From Trinickia soli (GTDB lineage: Bacteria > Pseudomonadota > Gammaproteobacteria > Burkholderiales > Burkholderiaceae): a stretch of DNA of 64,000 nucleotides. Positions within the stretch are counted from its first letter, which is position 1, and the number at the start of each line of letters is the position of its first letter. This document shows positions 24,555 to 33,385 of the stretch, piece by piece. Made by a program: the position numbers and the translations under genes. The notes beneath the pieces were generated by a model. That model was given only the letters and a program-made list of their open reading frames with translations, made no database searches and was not told the origin of the DNA. The stretch spans positions 1-64,000 of the forward strand of contig NZ_PNYB01000008.1 in assembly GCF_002879855.1 (NCBI RefSeq), in the 5' to 3' direction.

Positions 24555-25343
24555 ATGACCGTTGCACAGTTGGGTGAACTCGAGATGTTTTACGAGTCGC
24601 AAGGCGAGGGACAGCCGTTGGTCCTCATCCAGGGCTACACCTGTTCTCACCGCTTTTGGGATCAGATGGCGCCGGACCTTGCGAAACGCTTCCGCGTCAT
24701 TCGATTCGATAACCGCGGTATCGGCTTCACGCGCGACGACGGCCGGTCGTTCTCGCTCGATACGATGGCCGCAGATACCGCGGCGCTCATCGAGCATCTG
24801 CGCCTCGTCGAACCGATCCTCGTCGGCCACTCCATGGGAGGCATGATCGTACAGACGCTGCTCGAGCAGCGTCCGCATGTGTGCGGGAAATGCGTCATTC
24901 TCAATTCGACGCGGAGTTTCAGCCGGCAAGCCACGATGTTGCTCGAAAGCCTGCTCGCACTGCGCCAGGCCGACGTCGATTTCGATTTCCTGGTCGACGC
25001 CACGTTGCGCCTGCTTTCGGGGCTGTCCTGGCTAACGGTACCGTCGAACATCGACAGTTTCAAAACGGCATTGAAGTGTGACCCCGCTGCGCAATCGCTC
25101 GCAGACCAGGCGCGGCAACTGCAAGCGCTCAAGACCTTCGACGCAACGTCTTATGACACGCAACCGCGCCACCCGGTACTCGTCGTCTCTTCGACGGAAG
25201 ACCTCCTCACGCCGGTTGCCGATGGCCGGCAACTGGCCCAAGCCTTGAACGCACATCTCGAGGAAATCCGCACCGGGCATCCCAGCGTGCTCGAAGCGCA
25301 CGAAACGCTCGCGCGGCTCATTGTGAATTTTCTGGCGGCTTGA
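24555..25343 (+). CDS. Alpha/beta hydrolase next to boxA
   Basis: Cytoplasmic hydrolase of 262 residues. The oxyanion-side LIQGYTCSHRFWDQ, the nucleophile elbow GHSMGG, acid STEDLLTP and the catalytic His in RTGHPS form a complete triad. It resembles enol-lactone hydrolase/3-oxoadipate-lactonase-like proteins. GAGAGGG lies upstream of ATG 24555. It converges on boxA with 21 bases between the stops, at the edge of the benzoate cluster, so a role in cleaning up a lactone or CoA ester from that pathway is possible but unproven. Confidence 0.85.
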   Translation: MTVAQLGELEMFYESQGEGQPLVLIQGYTCSHRFWDQMAPDLAKRFRVIRFDNRGIGFTRDDGRSFSLDTMAADTAALIEHLRLVEPILVGHSMGGMIVQTLLEQRPHVCGKCVILNSTRSFSRQATMLLESLLALRQADVDFDFLVDATLRLLSGLSWLTVPSNIDSFKTALKCDPAAQSLADQARQLQALKTFDATSYDTQPRHPVLVVSSTEDLLTPVADGRQLAQALNAHLEEIRTGHPSVLEAHETLARLIVNFLAA

Positions 25344-25364
25344 ACGGCGCCGGCGCGCCATGGA

Positions 25365-26618
25365 TCAATACGTTTCGACGTGCAAGCGTCCCTCTCGCTT
25401 CAGGCGCGTCCACAACGCCGGCCAGACGAGACCGTTGCCTTGCGCGATCTCCTGCAGCACCTGCAGCACGCCCTCCTCCATGCCTCGCAGCCCACAAACG
25501 TAGATGTGGGTCTGATCGTCCTTGAGCCACTGCGCGAGGTCGGCGGCTCGCTCGCGCATGGCATCCTGGACATATCGCTTGGGCTGACCCGGTGTCCTTG
25601 AAAACGCCAGGTTGGTATCGATGAAGTCCTTCGGCAGATTCATCAGGGGTCCGAAATAAGGCAGCTCGTCTTTGGTGCGCGCGCCGAAGAACAGCATCAG
25701 TTTTCCGGTCGCGCCCTCCAACCGCCGCCTGCGCCGATATTCGGTCATCGCGCGCATCGGCGCCGAACCCGTGCCGGTGCAAATCATCAGCAAATGCGAA
25801 TGCGGATGATTGGGCATCAGGAAGGTGCTGCCGAACGGGCCGATGACCGTGACGACATCGCCCTTGCGCAGATCGCACAGATAATTCGAGCAGACGCCTG
25901 CGGCCACGTTGCCTTCATGATCGTGCGTGACTCGTTTGACCGTCAAAGAGAGATTGTTGTAGCCGGGACGTTCCCCGTTTCGGGGGCTCGCGATCGAATA
26001 CTGGCGTGCGTGATGCGGCTTGCCATCGCGCGTCATGCCCGGCGGCAAGATGCCGATCGATTGCCCCTCGAGCACCGGAAACGGAATCGCACCGAAATCG
26101 AGGACGATGTGACGGATGTCGCTATCGGTCGATGCATCGGTCAATCGATAGTTGCCCACCACCGTAGCCGTAACAGGCCCTTTGTGGGTGTAGAGATTGA
26201 CGTAGGGCTTTGCCGCCGACCACGGCGGCACCATCGCAGTGCGCGTGTGCGTCAAATCTTCGGCGTCCGTTGCGCCTTCGCCGGCGCCCAGGGCCGTAAC
26301 GAGCGACCCTTGCAGCGACGCCGTGGCTGCTTCGCCGATCGGCCGGTCCGGCGGCAGCTCATCCCAGCCGAATTGCTCCTCGATGCCATAGGCCTGCGCT
26401 TTGAACACCGTGCGCCAACTGTCGATCGCCCCCGTGGGGCACGGCGCAATGCAGGCCATGCAGCCGTTGCAAACATCCGCTTTCACGACATAGTTGTTTT
26501 CGTCGTGCGTGATCGCATCGATGGGACACGTCTCTTCGCAGGTGTTGCACCGAATGCAGATCTCGGGATCGATCAAGTGCTGCTTGATCACTTCGATGGG
26601 GGCGGCAGGCATGTTCAT
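25365..26618 (-). CDS. boxA: Benzoyl-CoA 2,3-epoxidase reductase component BoxA
   Basis: NADPH-dependent reductase (417 residues) that feeds electrons to the BoxB epoxidase. Two 4Fe-4S clusters are bound by [12 protein letters not shown] (C21, C24, C27, C31) and [12 protein letters not shown] (C50, C53, C56, C60). A ferredoxin-NADP reductase-like part follows: FAD motif [18 protein letters not shown], nucleotide motif [14 protein letters not shown] and the C-terminal [12 protein letters not shown]-like end ([12 protein letters not shown]). It is third in boxC-boxB-boxA order; 136 bases separate it from boxB, long for an operon, so an extra promoter or processing site may exist there. Confidence 0.96.
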   Translation of the reverse strand: MNMPAAPIEVIKQHLIDPEICIRCNTCEETCPIDAITHDENNYVVKADVCNGCMACIAPCPTGAIDSWRTVFKAQAYGIEEQFGWDELPPDRPIGEAATASLQGSLVTALGAGEGATDAEDLTHTRTAMVPPWSAAKPYVNLYTHKGPVTATVVGNYRLTDASTDSDIRHIVLDFGAIPFPVLEGQSIGILPPGMTRDGKPHHARQYSIASPRNGERPGYNNLSLTVKRVTHDHEGNVAAGVCSNYLCDLRKGDVVTVIGPFGSTFLMPNHPHSHLLMICTGTGSAPMRAMTEYRRRRRLEGATGKLMLFFGARTKDELPYFGPLMNLPKDFIDTNLAFSRTPGQPKRYVQDAMRERAADLAQWLKDDQTHIYVCGLRGMEEGVLQVLQEIAQGNGLVWPALWTRLKREGRLHVETY

Positions 26619-26754
26619 GAGGGCAGACTCCGCGCGCCGCAGGGCCTCTCGTTGGCAGAGTGGCCGCTGCGGAGCGGACGTAATGCGTTTACGCGTAACG
26701 GTGAAAGCAAGGGCCGATCAGCCGGATCCGGGCGATCGAGTGCAAAGTTCAGCG

Positions 26755-28182
26755 CTAGTTGAACCGTACGTACTCGAAATCGATCGGCTGACGGTTGATC
26801 CCCATCGCGGGCGGGGCGATCCAGTTGGCGAACCTGCCCGGCTGCGACACGCGCCCCATCAGCGATGCGACATAGGCACGGTCTTCCGGCGTCGGCAACC
26901 ATGCGGCCTCGTTCGCCGCCCATTCGGCCTCGCTGACCACGCGGCCGTCGGGCGCGACGCGCACGCCCGCAAACGTGCCGATCTGACGATTGAAGGCTTT
27001 GTGCGGCACGGTGAGACGAAAATCGATCCCGGCCTTCTCGAGCACTTTGTTCCAGCGGTTCACGCCCGCCACCGAATCTTTGATGTAGTCGTCGCGCAGC
27101 ACTTCGTTCATGGCGTTGAGCATCGGCACGTCGCGTTCGACGAGTTTGCCGTCTTCGACCTCGAGCAGCTTATAGCTCTGCCCGGTCAGCCGATGATCGT
27201 CGTCACGCTTCGCTTCCTCGTAACGGCCTTTCAGCCCCGAGCTATAGAAGGTCGCTGCGTTGGAGGATTGATCGGCGCCGAACAGATCGATCGTCACCGA
27301 ATAGTGGAAGTTCAGATAGCGTTGAATCGTCGGCAGATCGATGACGCCGGCCGCCCGCAGCCTGGCCACATCGTCGGTCTTCAGTTCGTTCATGACTTGC
27401 GCCGTGCGCTGCACCACCCGCGAGACGCCCGATTCCCCGACGAACATGTGATGCGCTTCCTCGGTCAGCATGAATCGGGTCGTGCGCGCGAGCGGATCGA
27501 ATCCCGATTCGGCGAGCGCGGACAACTGGAACTTGCCGTCGCGGTCGGTAAAGTACGTGAACATGAAGAAGGACAGCCAGTCGGGCGTCCGTTCGTTGAA
27601 GGCGCCGAGAATGCGTGGGTTGTCGTCATCGCCCGAACGGCGCGCAAGCAGCGCATCCGCTTCCTCGCGCCCGTCCCGGCCGAAATAGCGGTGCAGCAGG
27701 TACACCATCGCCCACAAGTGGCGCCCTTCTTCGACATTGACCTGGAACAGGTTGCGCAGGTCGTACATCGACGGCGCCGTCAGCCCCAGGTGCCGCTGCT
27801 GTTCGACCGACGCAGGCTCCGTATCGCCTTGCGTGACGATGATCCGGCGCAGGTTAGCGCGGTGCTCGCCTGGCACTTCCTGCCACGCGGCTTCTCCCTT
27901 GTGCTCGCCGAAATGAATCTTGCGATCGGCCTCGCCCGGAGAAAGGAAGATGCCCCAGCGATAATCGGGCATCTTCACATGATCGAAGTGCGCCCAGCCG
28001 CCCGGATCGACGCTGACGGCCGTGCGCAGATAGACGTCGAAGCCGTGCGAGCCGTCGGGACCCATATCGCCCCACCAGGACAGGAAGTTCGGCTGCCATT
28101 GCTCGAGCGCACGTTGCAGCGTGCGATCGTCGGCCAGGTTGACGTTGTTGGGGATCTTCTCGCTGTAGTTGATCGTGGACAT
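26755..28182 (-). CDS. boxB: Benzoyl-CoA 2,3-epoxidase oxygenase component BoxB
   Basis: Class I di-iron monooxygenase (475 residues) that epoxidises benzoyl-CoA with O2 and electrons from BoxA. Iron ligands are visible in the two helix motifs EEGRHLWAM (151-159) and EEAHHMFVGE (241-250), with further Glu ligands upstream (E121 region). The N-terminus INYSEKIPNNVNLADDRTLQ and the C-terminus INRQPIDFEYVRFN are typical of BoxB. It follows boxC by 33 bases on the same strand. Confidence 0.97.
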   Translation of the reverse strand: MSTINYSEKIPNNVNLADDRTLQRALEQWQPNFLSWWGDMGPDGSHGFDVYLRTAVSVDPGGWAHFDHVKMPDYRWGIFLSPGEADRKIHFGEHKGEAAWQEVPGEHRANLRRIIVTQGDTEPASVEQQRHLGLTAPSMYDLRNLFQVNVEEGRHLWAMVYLLHRYFGRDGREEADALLARRSGDDDNPRILGAFNERTPDWLSFFMFTYFTDRDGKFQLSALAESGFDPLARTTRFMLTEEAHHMFVGESGVSRVVQRTAQVMNELKTDDVARLRAAGVIDLPTIQRYLNFHYSVTIDLFGADQSSNAATFYSSGLKGRYEEAKRDDDHRLTGQSYKLLEVEDGKLVERDVPMLNAMNEVLRDDYIKDSVAGVNRWNKVLEKAGIDFRLTVPHKAFNRQIGTFAGVRVAPDGRVVSEAEWAANEAAWLPTPEDRAYVASLMGRVSQPGRFANWIAPPAMGINRQPIDFEYVRFN

Positions 28183-28215
28183 GATTGAGCGGTTCCTCGT
28201 GCGAAGTCGTGACGG

Positions 28216-29883
28216 TCAGACGCGGGCCGCGTCGAATTGCGCTTTGCTGCCCTTCCCATAGACCTTGAGCGCGCCCTTCTCGCCGACGGCGTTCGGTCGA
28301 TTGAAAATCCAGTTTTGCCAAGCAGACAGGCGCCCGAAAATGCGCGTCTCCATCGTCTCGGGTCCGTTGAAGCGCAGGTTCGCTTCGAGACCGGTCAAGG
28401 CGTCGGGCGACATCGCGGCGCGCTCTTCAAGCGCGATACGGATTTCGTCGGCCCAGTCGATGTCGTCCGGCGATGCCGTGACAAGCCCGAGGCGCTCGGC
28501 TTCGACAGCGCGCACCGGCACGCCGATCTTTGCGCGCGCGGCCTCGATTGCTTCGGACTCCTCATAAAACCGCCGCGCGATGCGCGACTGATGCGTGACC
28601 ATCGGATAGAGCCCGAAGTTGACTTCGGACAATGTGATTGCCGGCTCCTCCTCCTCGTTCGAGGGAAGCGCCGCCATGTAAGTGCGATCCGCCGCGAAAG
28701 CGAATTCGGCGAACGTGCCCGCGAAACACGAACCGGGCTCGATCAACGCAAACAACGAGCGCGACGAAACGTCGATGCGAGCCAGCGTGCGGCGCAACAT
28801 GCCGATCGTCTCGCGCACGAACCAATGGTCGCGATGTTGCATCAGCGCGGCATCAGCCGCGAGCACGCTCGATGCTTCGCCCGATGTCTTGAAGATCCAC
28901 GTGCCGATTTCAAGCTCGTTCGTGCGCATGGAGAGAATCGCGTCGTCGAGTTCGCGTGCGAACCGGAGCGGCCACCACTGCGCGCCCGCTTCGAGAATCG
29001 ATGCGATCGTCGACGGCTGTGGGCCGCTCGGCGCTTTGACGACAAAGGTGGCCGTGCGCCTCGCACGATCGATCGTCACGTCGACGGTTTGGTAGGCAAT
29101 GCCGTCCTCGCGATCGGTGCGTTCGATGCGCGTCAGCGCCACGCCCTTCGCGTCCGACGGGCGATCGCTTTGAGCCGCGAGTTCCAGGGCGCGCGCCTGC
29201 ACGGCCCCGTCGAATTGATTCGGCTTGACGACTTCATCCACGAGCCGCCATTGCTTCGCTCTTTCGCCACGGATGCCTTCGACGACCGTGCAGAAGATAT
29301 CGGCGCGATCGTGCCGCACTTTGCGCTTGTCGGTCAGCCGCGTGAGGCCGCCCGTCCCCGGCAGCACGCCGAGCAACGGCACTTCAGGCAACGCGACCGA
29401 CGACGAACGATCGTCGACGAGCATGATTTCGTCGCAGGCGAGTGCAAGCTCGTAGCCGCCGCCCGCGCAGGCGCCGTTCACCGCCGCGATGAATTTGAGC
29501 CCCGAGTGACGCGACGTATCCTCGATCCCGTTGCGCGTCTCATTCGTGAACTTGCAGAAGTTGACCTTCCATGCATGCGACGACAAGCCGAGCATGAAGA
29601 TGTTGGCCCCGGAGCAGAACACGCGCTCCTTCAGGCTCGTCAGCACGACCGTCCTGACTTCCGGGTGCTCGAAGCGGATCCGCTGCAAAGCGTCGTGCAG
29701 TTCGATATCGACGCCGAGATCGTATGAATTGAGCTTGAGCTTGTAGCCGTCGCGAATGCCACCGTCCTCGGCAATATCGATGCCGAGCGTCGCAACGGGG
29801 CCATTGAACGTGAGCTTCCAATGCTGGTACTGCGAAGGATCGGTGCGGTAATCGACGCGCACTGCCGTCTGCGGGATGAGCAT
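28216..29883 (-). CDS. boxC: 2,3-epoxybenzoyl-CoA dihydrolase BoxC
   Basis: Ring-cleaving enzyme (555 residues) that hydrolyses 2,3-epoxybenzoyl-CoA to 3,4-dehydroadipyl-CoA semialdehyde and formate. It consists of two crotonase-like halves: the N-terminal one has YDLGVDIELHDALQRIRFEHPE, the oxyanion loop FCSGANIFML and GACAGGGYELALACDE; the C-terminal half has EPGSCFAGTFAEFAFAADRTYM and LSEVNFGLYPMVTHQSR. It is the first gene of the boxCBA unit, transcribed from the promoter at 29918-29946. AGGAGAAAGGC precedes its ATG. Confidence 0.97.
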   Translation of the reverse strand: MLIPQTAVRVDYRTDPSQYQHWKLTFNGPVATLGIDIAEDGGIRDGYKLKLNSYDLGVDIELHDALQRIRFEHPEVRTVVLTSLKERVFCSGANIFMLGLSSHAWKVNFCKFTNETRNGIEDTSRHSGLKFIAAVNGACAGGGYELALACDEIMLVDDRSSSVALPEVPLLGVLPGTGGLTRLTDKRKVRHDRADIFCTVVEGIRGERAKQWRLVDEVVKPNQFDGAVQARALELAAQSDRPSDAKGVALTRIERTDREDGIAYQTVDVTIDRARRTATFVVKAPSGPQPSTIASILEAGAQWWPLRFARELDDAILSMRTNELEIGTWIFKTSGEASSVLAADAALMQHRDHWFVRETIGMLRRTLARIDVSSRSLFALIEPGSCFAGTFAEFAFAADRTYMAALPSNEEEEPAITLSEVNFGLYPMVTHQSRIARRFYEESEAIEAARAKIGVPVRAVEAERLGLVTASPDDIDWADEIRIALEERAAMSPDALTGLEANLRFNGPETMETRIFGRLSAWQNWIFNRPNAVGEKGALKVYGKGSKAQFDAARV

Positions 29884-29901
29884 GCCTTTCTCCTAATGAG
29901 C

Positions 29902-29959
29902 TGCATCGTTTCGGTGAACGATAGTGCATCATTTGGAGCGTGTAAAGCATTTTAATGCA
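29902..29959 (-). promoter_or_regulatory. boxC promoter with three TGCA boxes (BoxR operator candidate)
   Basis: On the minus strand TTTACA (29946-29941), 17 bases, then TATCGT (29923-29918) form a sigma-70-type promoter with a start near 29911. TGCA occurs at 29902-29905, 29925-29928 and 29956-29959, i.e. at the start site, just upstream of the -10, and upstream of the -35. A perfect ATCGTT-N6-AACGAT repeat (29905-29922) overlaps the -10. BzdR/BoxR-type regulators are known to recognise TGCA-containing repeats, so repression relieved by benzoyl-CoA is expected. Confidence 0.7.
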
Positions 29960-29986
29960 TGTTAGTGTGCGATACGGGTAAACGCC

Positions 29987-30007
29987 GAGCGGCGACGGTC
30001 GCCGCTC
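29987..30007 (-). terminator. Strong hairpin after boxR
   Basis: GAGCGGCGAC and GTCGCCGCTC pair over 10 bases around a single central base, 13 bases past the boxR stop. No T-tract follows on the minus strand, so it is a weak intrinsic terminator at best, or it protects the boxR mRNA 3' end. It separates boxR from the boxC promoter. Confidence 0.5.
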
Positions 30008-30019
30008 CGGCTGTCCCCT

Positions 30020-30982
30020 TCATTCCATTTCGGCTCCGAGTCGCGCCGCAATGCGGTCGCGCAGTTGCAGATAGGCGTCGGCCAGGGTCTTGTCGCTCGT
30101 ATCGAAGGTCATGTCGGCGCGGCCGTAGAGTTCGCTGCGGCCGGCGAGGATCCGTTTCAAATCGTCCATCGCCTCACGGTTGCCCGACATCGGCCGCAGA
30201 TCGCCCTGCGCGACGACTCGGCGCATATGTTCTTCGGGCGTCGCCTGCAGCCAGACGGTGAAGCAGTGCGCGAGCAGCATCGTGAACGTCGAGGGCTCCG
30301 AAACGAGGCCGCCTGGCGACGCGATCACGGCGCGCGGATGCTCCGCGATCACCGCTTCCAGCGCCCGGTGCTCATAGCGGCGATAGGCGCTTGCGCCGTA
30401 GAGCGAATGAATCTCGGCGGGCGGACAACCCGCCAGCTGTTCGATGACGCGATTGAGTTCGACGAACGGCGCTTTCATTTCTTGCGCGAGCATGCGCCCG
30501 AGCGTCGACTTGCCCGCGCCGCGCAATCCGATCAGGGCAATGCGCTCGCGCCGATGCGGATCGGCGGGGGCCTGCTCGAACAGTTGCGCCAATGCGGCCC
30601 GCGCCCGCTGCAACGACGCCGGATCGCGCCCCTGTAACAGTTCGCGGATCAACATCCACTCCGATGACGACGTCGTGACGTCGCCGATGATCTCGGCCAA
30701 TGGGCAGTTGAGCGTCGTCGCGATCTGCCGCAAGACCTGCACGGACGGATTGCCGATCCCCGCTTCGAGATTGGCGAGGTGTCGCTCGGAGAGCCCCGTT
30801 TCCGCCGCAAGCGCTTTGCGCGTCATGCCGCGGCGCGCGCGCAGCAGACGCACACGTTCCCCCATCGCCGCAATGAAGGGATCCCGCTCGACCCTTTCGT
30901 GCTCGGCGCTATCGCCTTCCGGCTCGTCGGCGCCTCGGCCGGCATCCTTGCCGCCGGCCACGACGGTGTAACTTCGCTTCAT
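30020..30982 (-). CDS. boxR: BoxR, XRE plus shikimate-kinase-like repressor of box genes
   Basis: Benzoyl-CoA-responsive repressor, 320 residues. The N-terminal XRE helix-turn-helix (about residues 40-100: MTRKALAAETGLSERHLANLE) is joined by a linker to a C-terminal shikimate-kinase-like domain with P-loop GLRGAGKST (152-160), VELNRVIEQ and SPGGLVSEP, the layout of BoxR and BzdR. In that family the kinase-like part binds benzoyl-CoA. The start at 30982 is chosen because AGAAGG lies 7 bases upstream; an upstream ATG (31006) coincides with the predicted transcript start and lacks a ribosome binding site. It is divergent from the DUF4863-boxD unit. Confidence 0.95.
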   Translation of the reverse strand: MKRSYTVVAGGKDAGRGADEPEGDSAEHERVERDPFIAAMGERVRLLRARRGMTRKALAAETGLSERHLANLEAGIGNPSVQVLRQIATTLNCPLAEIIGDVTTSSSEWMLIRELLQGRDPASLQRARAALAQLFEQAPADPHRRERIALIGLRGAGKSTLGRMLAQEMKAPFVELNRVIEQLAGCPPAEIHSLYGASAYRRYEHRALEAVIAEHPRAVIASPGGLVSEPSTFTMLLAHCFTVWLQATPEEHMRRVVAQGDLRPMSGNREAMDDLKRILAGRSELYGRADMTFDTSDKTLADAYLQLRDRIAARLGAEME

Positions 30983-31010
30983 GTTTTGACCTTCTGTTTT
31001 CGCCATACAC

Positions 31011-31051
31011 GCACTATAGTGCTTGACACTTTGGACCGATACCGCTAATTT
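31011..31051 (+). promoter_or_regulatory. Divergent promoter region boxR / DUF4863-boxD
   Basis: Plus strand: TTGACA (31023-31028), 17 bases, TAATTT (31046-31051), a near-consensus sigma-70 promoter for the DUF4863-boxD unit. Directly upstream is a perfect 12-bp palindrome GCACTATAGTGC (31011-31022); read on the minus strand it supplies TATAGT, a likely boxR -10, with a start about 24 bases before the boxR ATG. A protein bound to the palindrome would affect both units. Confidence 0.75.
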
Positions 31052-31116
31052 TCGCGGAAACGGTCGGATGCGGCAAACGGTAGCGGTCAGGCGAATGGGC
31101 CGACACGATCGCGGCA

Positions 31117-31130
31117 TGCATTAACGTGCA
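31117..31130. promoter_or_regulatory. TGCA-N6-TGCA direct repeat upstream of DUF4863
   Basis: TGCATTAACGTGCA holds two TGCA boxes spaced by six bases, 45 bases before the DUF4863 start and about 60 bases downstream of the predicted transcription start. It matches the repeat type associated with BzdR/BoxR regulators, so BoxR bound here may act as a roadblock. Confidence 0.6.
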
Positions 31131-31174
31131 GACCGGCGCGAATCATCGCAGCAATCATGGAGCGAAAGAGAACG

Positions 31175-31648
31175 ATGTCACCCGACGATTTCGAACACCT
31201 CGTGGCCGGTGTCACCGGCCAGATCGCGGGGCGCGCGTTGGACGAAGCGCTCGAGCACTGGCTCAACGCGACCTGGCCGCACGGCAGCACGACGTTCAAT
31301 GCGCTCGAACACGCATGCCGTCTTGGCGTCGAGCAAGGCTGGCTCTGCAATCGCGAGGCCGGCGGCATTCGTTATGGCCGCATCGTAAAGCCGACGCCGC
31401 GCACCCATGCGTTTTCCGTCGATGTCGTCCTGATGGAGGATCTTGTCGGCCCGCATCACGTTCATCCGAACGGCGAGATCGATCTGATCATGCCGATCTC
31501 CGAGCAAGCGCGGTTCGACGGGCACCCCGCCGGTTGGCGTGTCTATGGCCCCGGCAGCGCGCACTGCCCGACCGTCTCGAACGGGCAGGCGCTCGTGCTC
31601 TATCTACTCCCGCAAGGCGCCATCGAATTCACGAAGGCCAACGCCTGA
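31175..31648 (+). CDS. DUF4863 family protein of the box cluster
   Basis: Cytoplasmic cupin-like protein of 157 residues. The core PHHVHPNGEIDLIMPISEQARFDGHPAGW with its His cluster and the C-terminal YLLPQGAIEFTKA match DUF4863, whose known relative is 4-hydroxylaminobenzoate lyase (PnbB). The family is a regular neighbour of aerobic benzoyl-CoA genes, where its role is not established. ATG 31175 has AGAGA 5 bases upstream; the ATG six codons earlier (31157) has no such site. It is first in the plus-strand unit before boxD (33-base gap). Confidence 0.85.
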   Translation: MSPDDFEHLVAGVTGQIAGRALDEALEHWLNATWPHGSTTFNALEHACRLGVEQGWLCNREAGGIRYGRIVKPTPRTHAFSVDVVLMEDLVGPHHVHPNGEIDLIMPISEQARFDGHPAGWRVYGPGSAHCPTVSNGQALVLYLLPQGAIEFTKANA

Positions 31649-31681
31649 CCGCGGGCACCGCATGCAATGCGAGGAATATCC

Positions 31682-33277
31682 ATGACTGAACGACTGAAAA
31701 ACTACATCGCCGGCCGCTGGACCTCCGGCGATGGCGCCGGCGCGGTGCTGACCGATCCCATTTCGGGCGAGGCGCTCGTGAGCGTATCGAGCGACGGGAT
31801 CGATCTCGATGCGGCGTTCCGGTTTGCTCGCGAAACCGGCGGTGCGGCGCTTCGTTCGCAGTCCTACGCAACGCGTGCAGCGATGCTCGCCGAGATTGCC
31901 AAACTGTTGCAGAACAATCGTGAGGCGTACTACGCGATCGCATTGGCCAACTCGGGCACCACGCGCAGCGATTCGGCCGTCGATATCGACGGCGGCATCT
32001 ATACGCTGTCGTGGTATGCCAGGAACGGCGCGGCGCTGGGCGACGCGTTCGCGCTGCGCGACGGCGCGGATACGGCGCTATCGAAAGATGCATCGTTTCG
32101 GGTTCGACATGTTTGGACGCCTACCCGGGGTGTAGCGCTGCTCATCAACGCATTCAATTTCCCCGCGTGGGGCCTCTGGGAAAAAGCCGCGCCGGCATTG
32201 CTCTCGGGCGTGCCCGTCATCGTCAAGCCGGCGACGGCCACCGCATGGCTCGCGCATCGCATGGTGGCCGATGTCGTCGACTCGGGCATCCTGCCGCCGG
32301 GTGCGCTGTCGATCGTATGCGGGAGCGCCTCGGGTTTGCTCGATCGAGTCGCATCGTTCGACGTCGTCTCCTTTACCGGATCGGCTGAGACGGCCGCGCT
32401 GCTGCGCGCCCATCCGGCCTTCGTGTCACGCGGCGCGCGGCTCAATGTCGAGGCCGACAGCCTCAACAGCGCGATCCTTTGCAGCGACGGCGCCCCCGGC
32501 ACCGAAGCGTTCGACCTCTTCGTCAAGGAGGTCGCGCGCGAAATGACCGTGAAGTCGGGGCAAAAATGCACGGCGATACGTCGTGCATTCGTGCCGCAAG
32601 CGTGGCTGCAGGACGTCGTGCAAGCGCTGTCGGCGCGACTCGCCAAGGTCAGCGTCGGCAATCCGCGCAACGAATCGGTCCGCATGGGCGCACTCGTGAG
32701 CCGCGCGCAACTCGACCACGTCAAGGCGGGGATCGCCGCACTCTCGCAGGAAGCACGGCTCGTCTTCGACGGCTCGACCGTACCGTTCGTCGATGCCGAT
32801 GCCAGCGTCAGCGCCTGCATTGCGCCGCATCTGTTCGTCGTCGACCACCCCGACGACGCGCGCTGCATGCATGACGTCGAAGTGTTCGGCCCCGTCGCGA
32901 CCGTGGCGCCCTATCGAGTTGATCGCGTTGCAACCGAAGGACTGCAGGAAGCGCACGCGGTCGAGCTGGCACGCCGCGGACAGGGTTCGCTCGTCGCGTC
33001 CGTCTACTCGAACGACGATGCGCGCGTTTCGCCGGTCGCGCTCGCGCTCGCCGACACGCATGGCCGGGTTCACTGCGTCACGCCCGCCGTACGGGAAAGC
33101 CAAACCGGTCACGGCAACGTCATGCCGATGTCGTTGCATGGCGGACCCGGCCGCGCGGGCGGCGGCGTCGAACTGGGCGGGCTGCGCGCACTCGGGTTCT
33201 ACCATCGGCGTGCCGCGATTCAAGCATCGTCAATCGCGCTGGAGACGATGACGAACGTTGCGGATTCACACCTATAG
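31682..33277 (+). CDS. boxD: 3,4-dehydroadipyl-CoA semialdehyde dehydrogenase BoxD
   Basis: NADP-dependent aldehyde dehydrogenase (531 residues) that oxidises the BoxC product to 3,4-dehydroadipyl-CoA. Cofactor region INAFNFPAWGLWEKAAPALLSGVPVIVKPA, catalytic Glu257 in LNVEADSLN and nucleophile Cys296 in SGQKCTAIRR are present, followed by HDVEVFGPVATV. The length is above the usual 490 because of a C-terminal segment (CVTPAVRESQTGHGNVMPMSLHGG) shared with PaaZ/BoxD-type dehydrogenases. AGGAA precedes ATG 31682. Confidence 0.94.
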   Translation: MTERLKNYIAGRWTSGDGAGAVLTDPISGEALVSVSSDGIDLDAAFRFARETGGAALRSQSYATRAAMLAEIAKLLQNNREAYYAIALANSGTTRSDSAVDIDGGIYTLSWYARNGAALGDAFALRDGADTALSKDASFRVRHVWTPTRGVALLINAFNFPAWGLWEKAAPALLSGVPVIVKPATATAWLAHRMVADVVDSGILPPGALSIVCGSASGLLDRVASFDVVSFTGSAETAALLRAHPAFVSRGARLNVEADSLNSAILCSDGAPGTEAFDLFVKEVAREMTVKSGQKCTAIRRAFVPQAWLQDVVQALSARLAKVSVGNPRNESVRMGALVSRAQLDHVKAGIAALSQEARLVFDGSTVPFVDADASVSACIAPHLFVVDHPDDARCMHDVEVFGPVATVAPYRVDRVATEGLQEAHAVELARRGQGSLVASVYSNDDARVSPVALALADTHGRVHCVTPAVRESQTGHGNVMPMSLHGGPGRAGGGVELGGLRALGFYHRRAAIQASSIALETMTNVADSHL

Positions 33278-33306
33278 CGCACGGCGCAGGTTCACGAAAC
33301 AGGGCT

Positions 33307-33335
33307 GCGTGCATGCGCTGCTGCGCCATGCACGC
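33307..33335. promoter_or_regulatory. Inverted repeat between boxD and the CoA ligase gene
   Basis: Arms GCGTGCATG and CATGCACGC are perfectly complementary over 9 bases with an 11-base centre. Each arm contains TGCA, as do the other likely BoxR sites in the cluster. It lies 51 bases before the ligase start. It may be an operator for a ligase promoter or an mRNA hairpin that separates expression of boxD and the ligase. Confidence 0.6.
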
Positions 33336-33385
33336 GACCTGTCAACGAGACAACGGGGCGACCCGAGGACGGAGACGAAGCACGC

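Noticed and set aside
26679-26693. CGTAA-N5-TTACG repeat between boxB and boxA as an operator
   Set aside because: Arms of five bases are too short to separate from chance, and no promoter is recognisable next to it.
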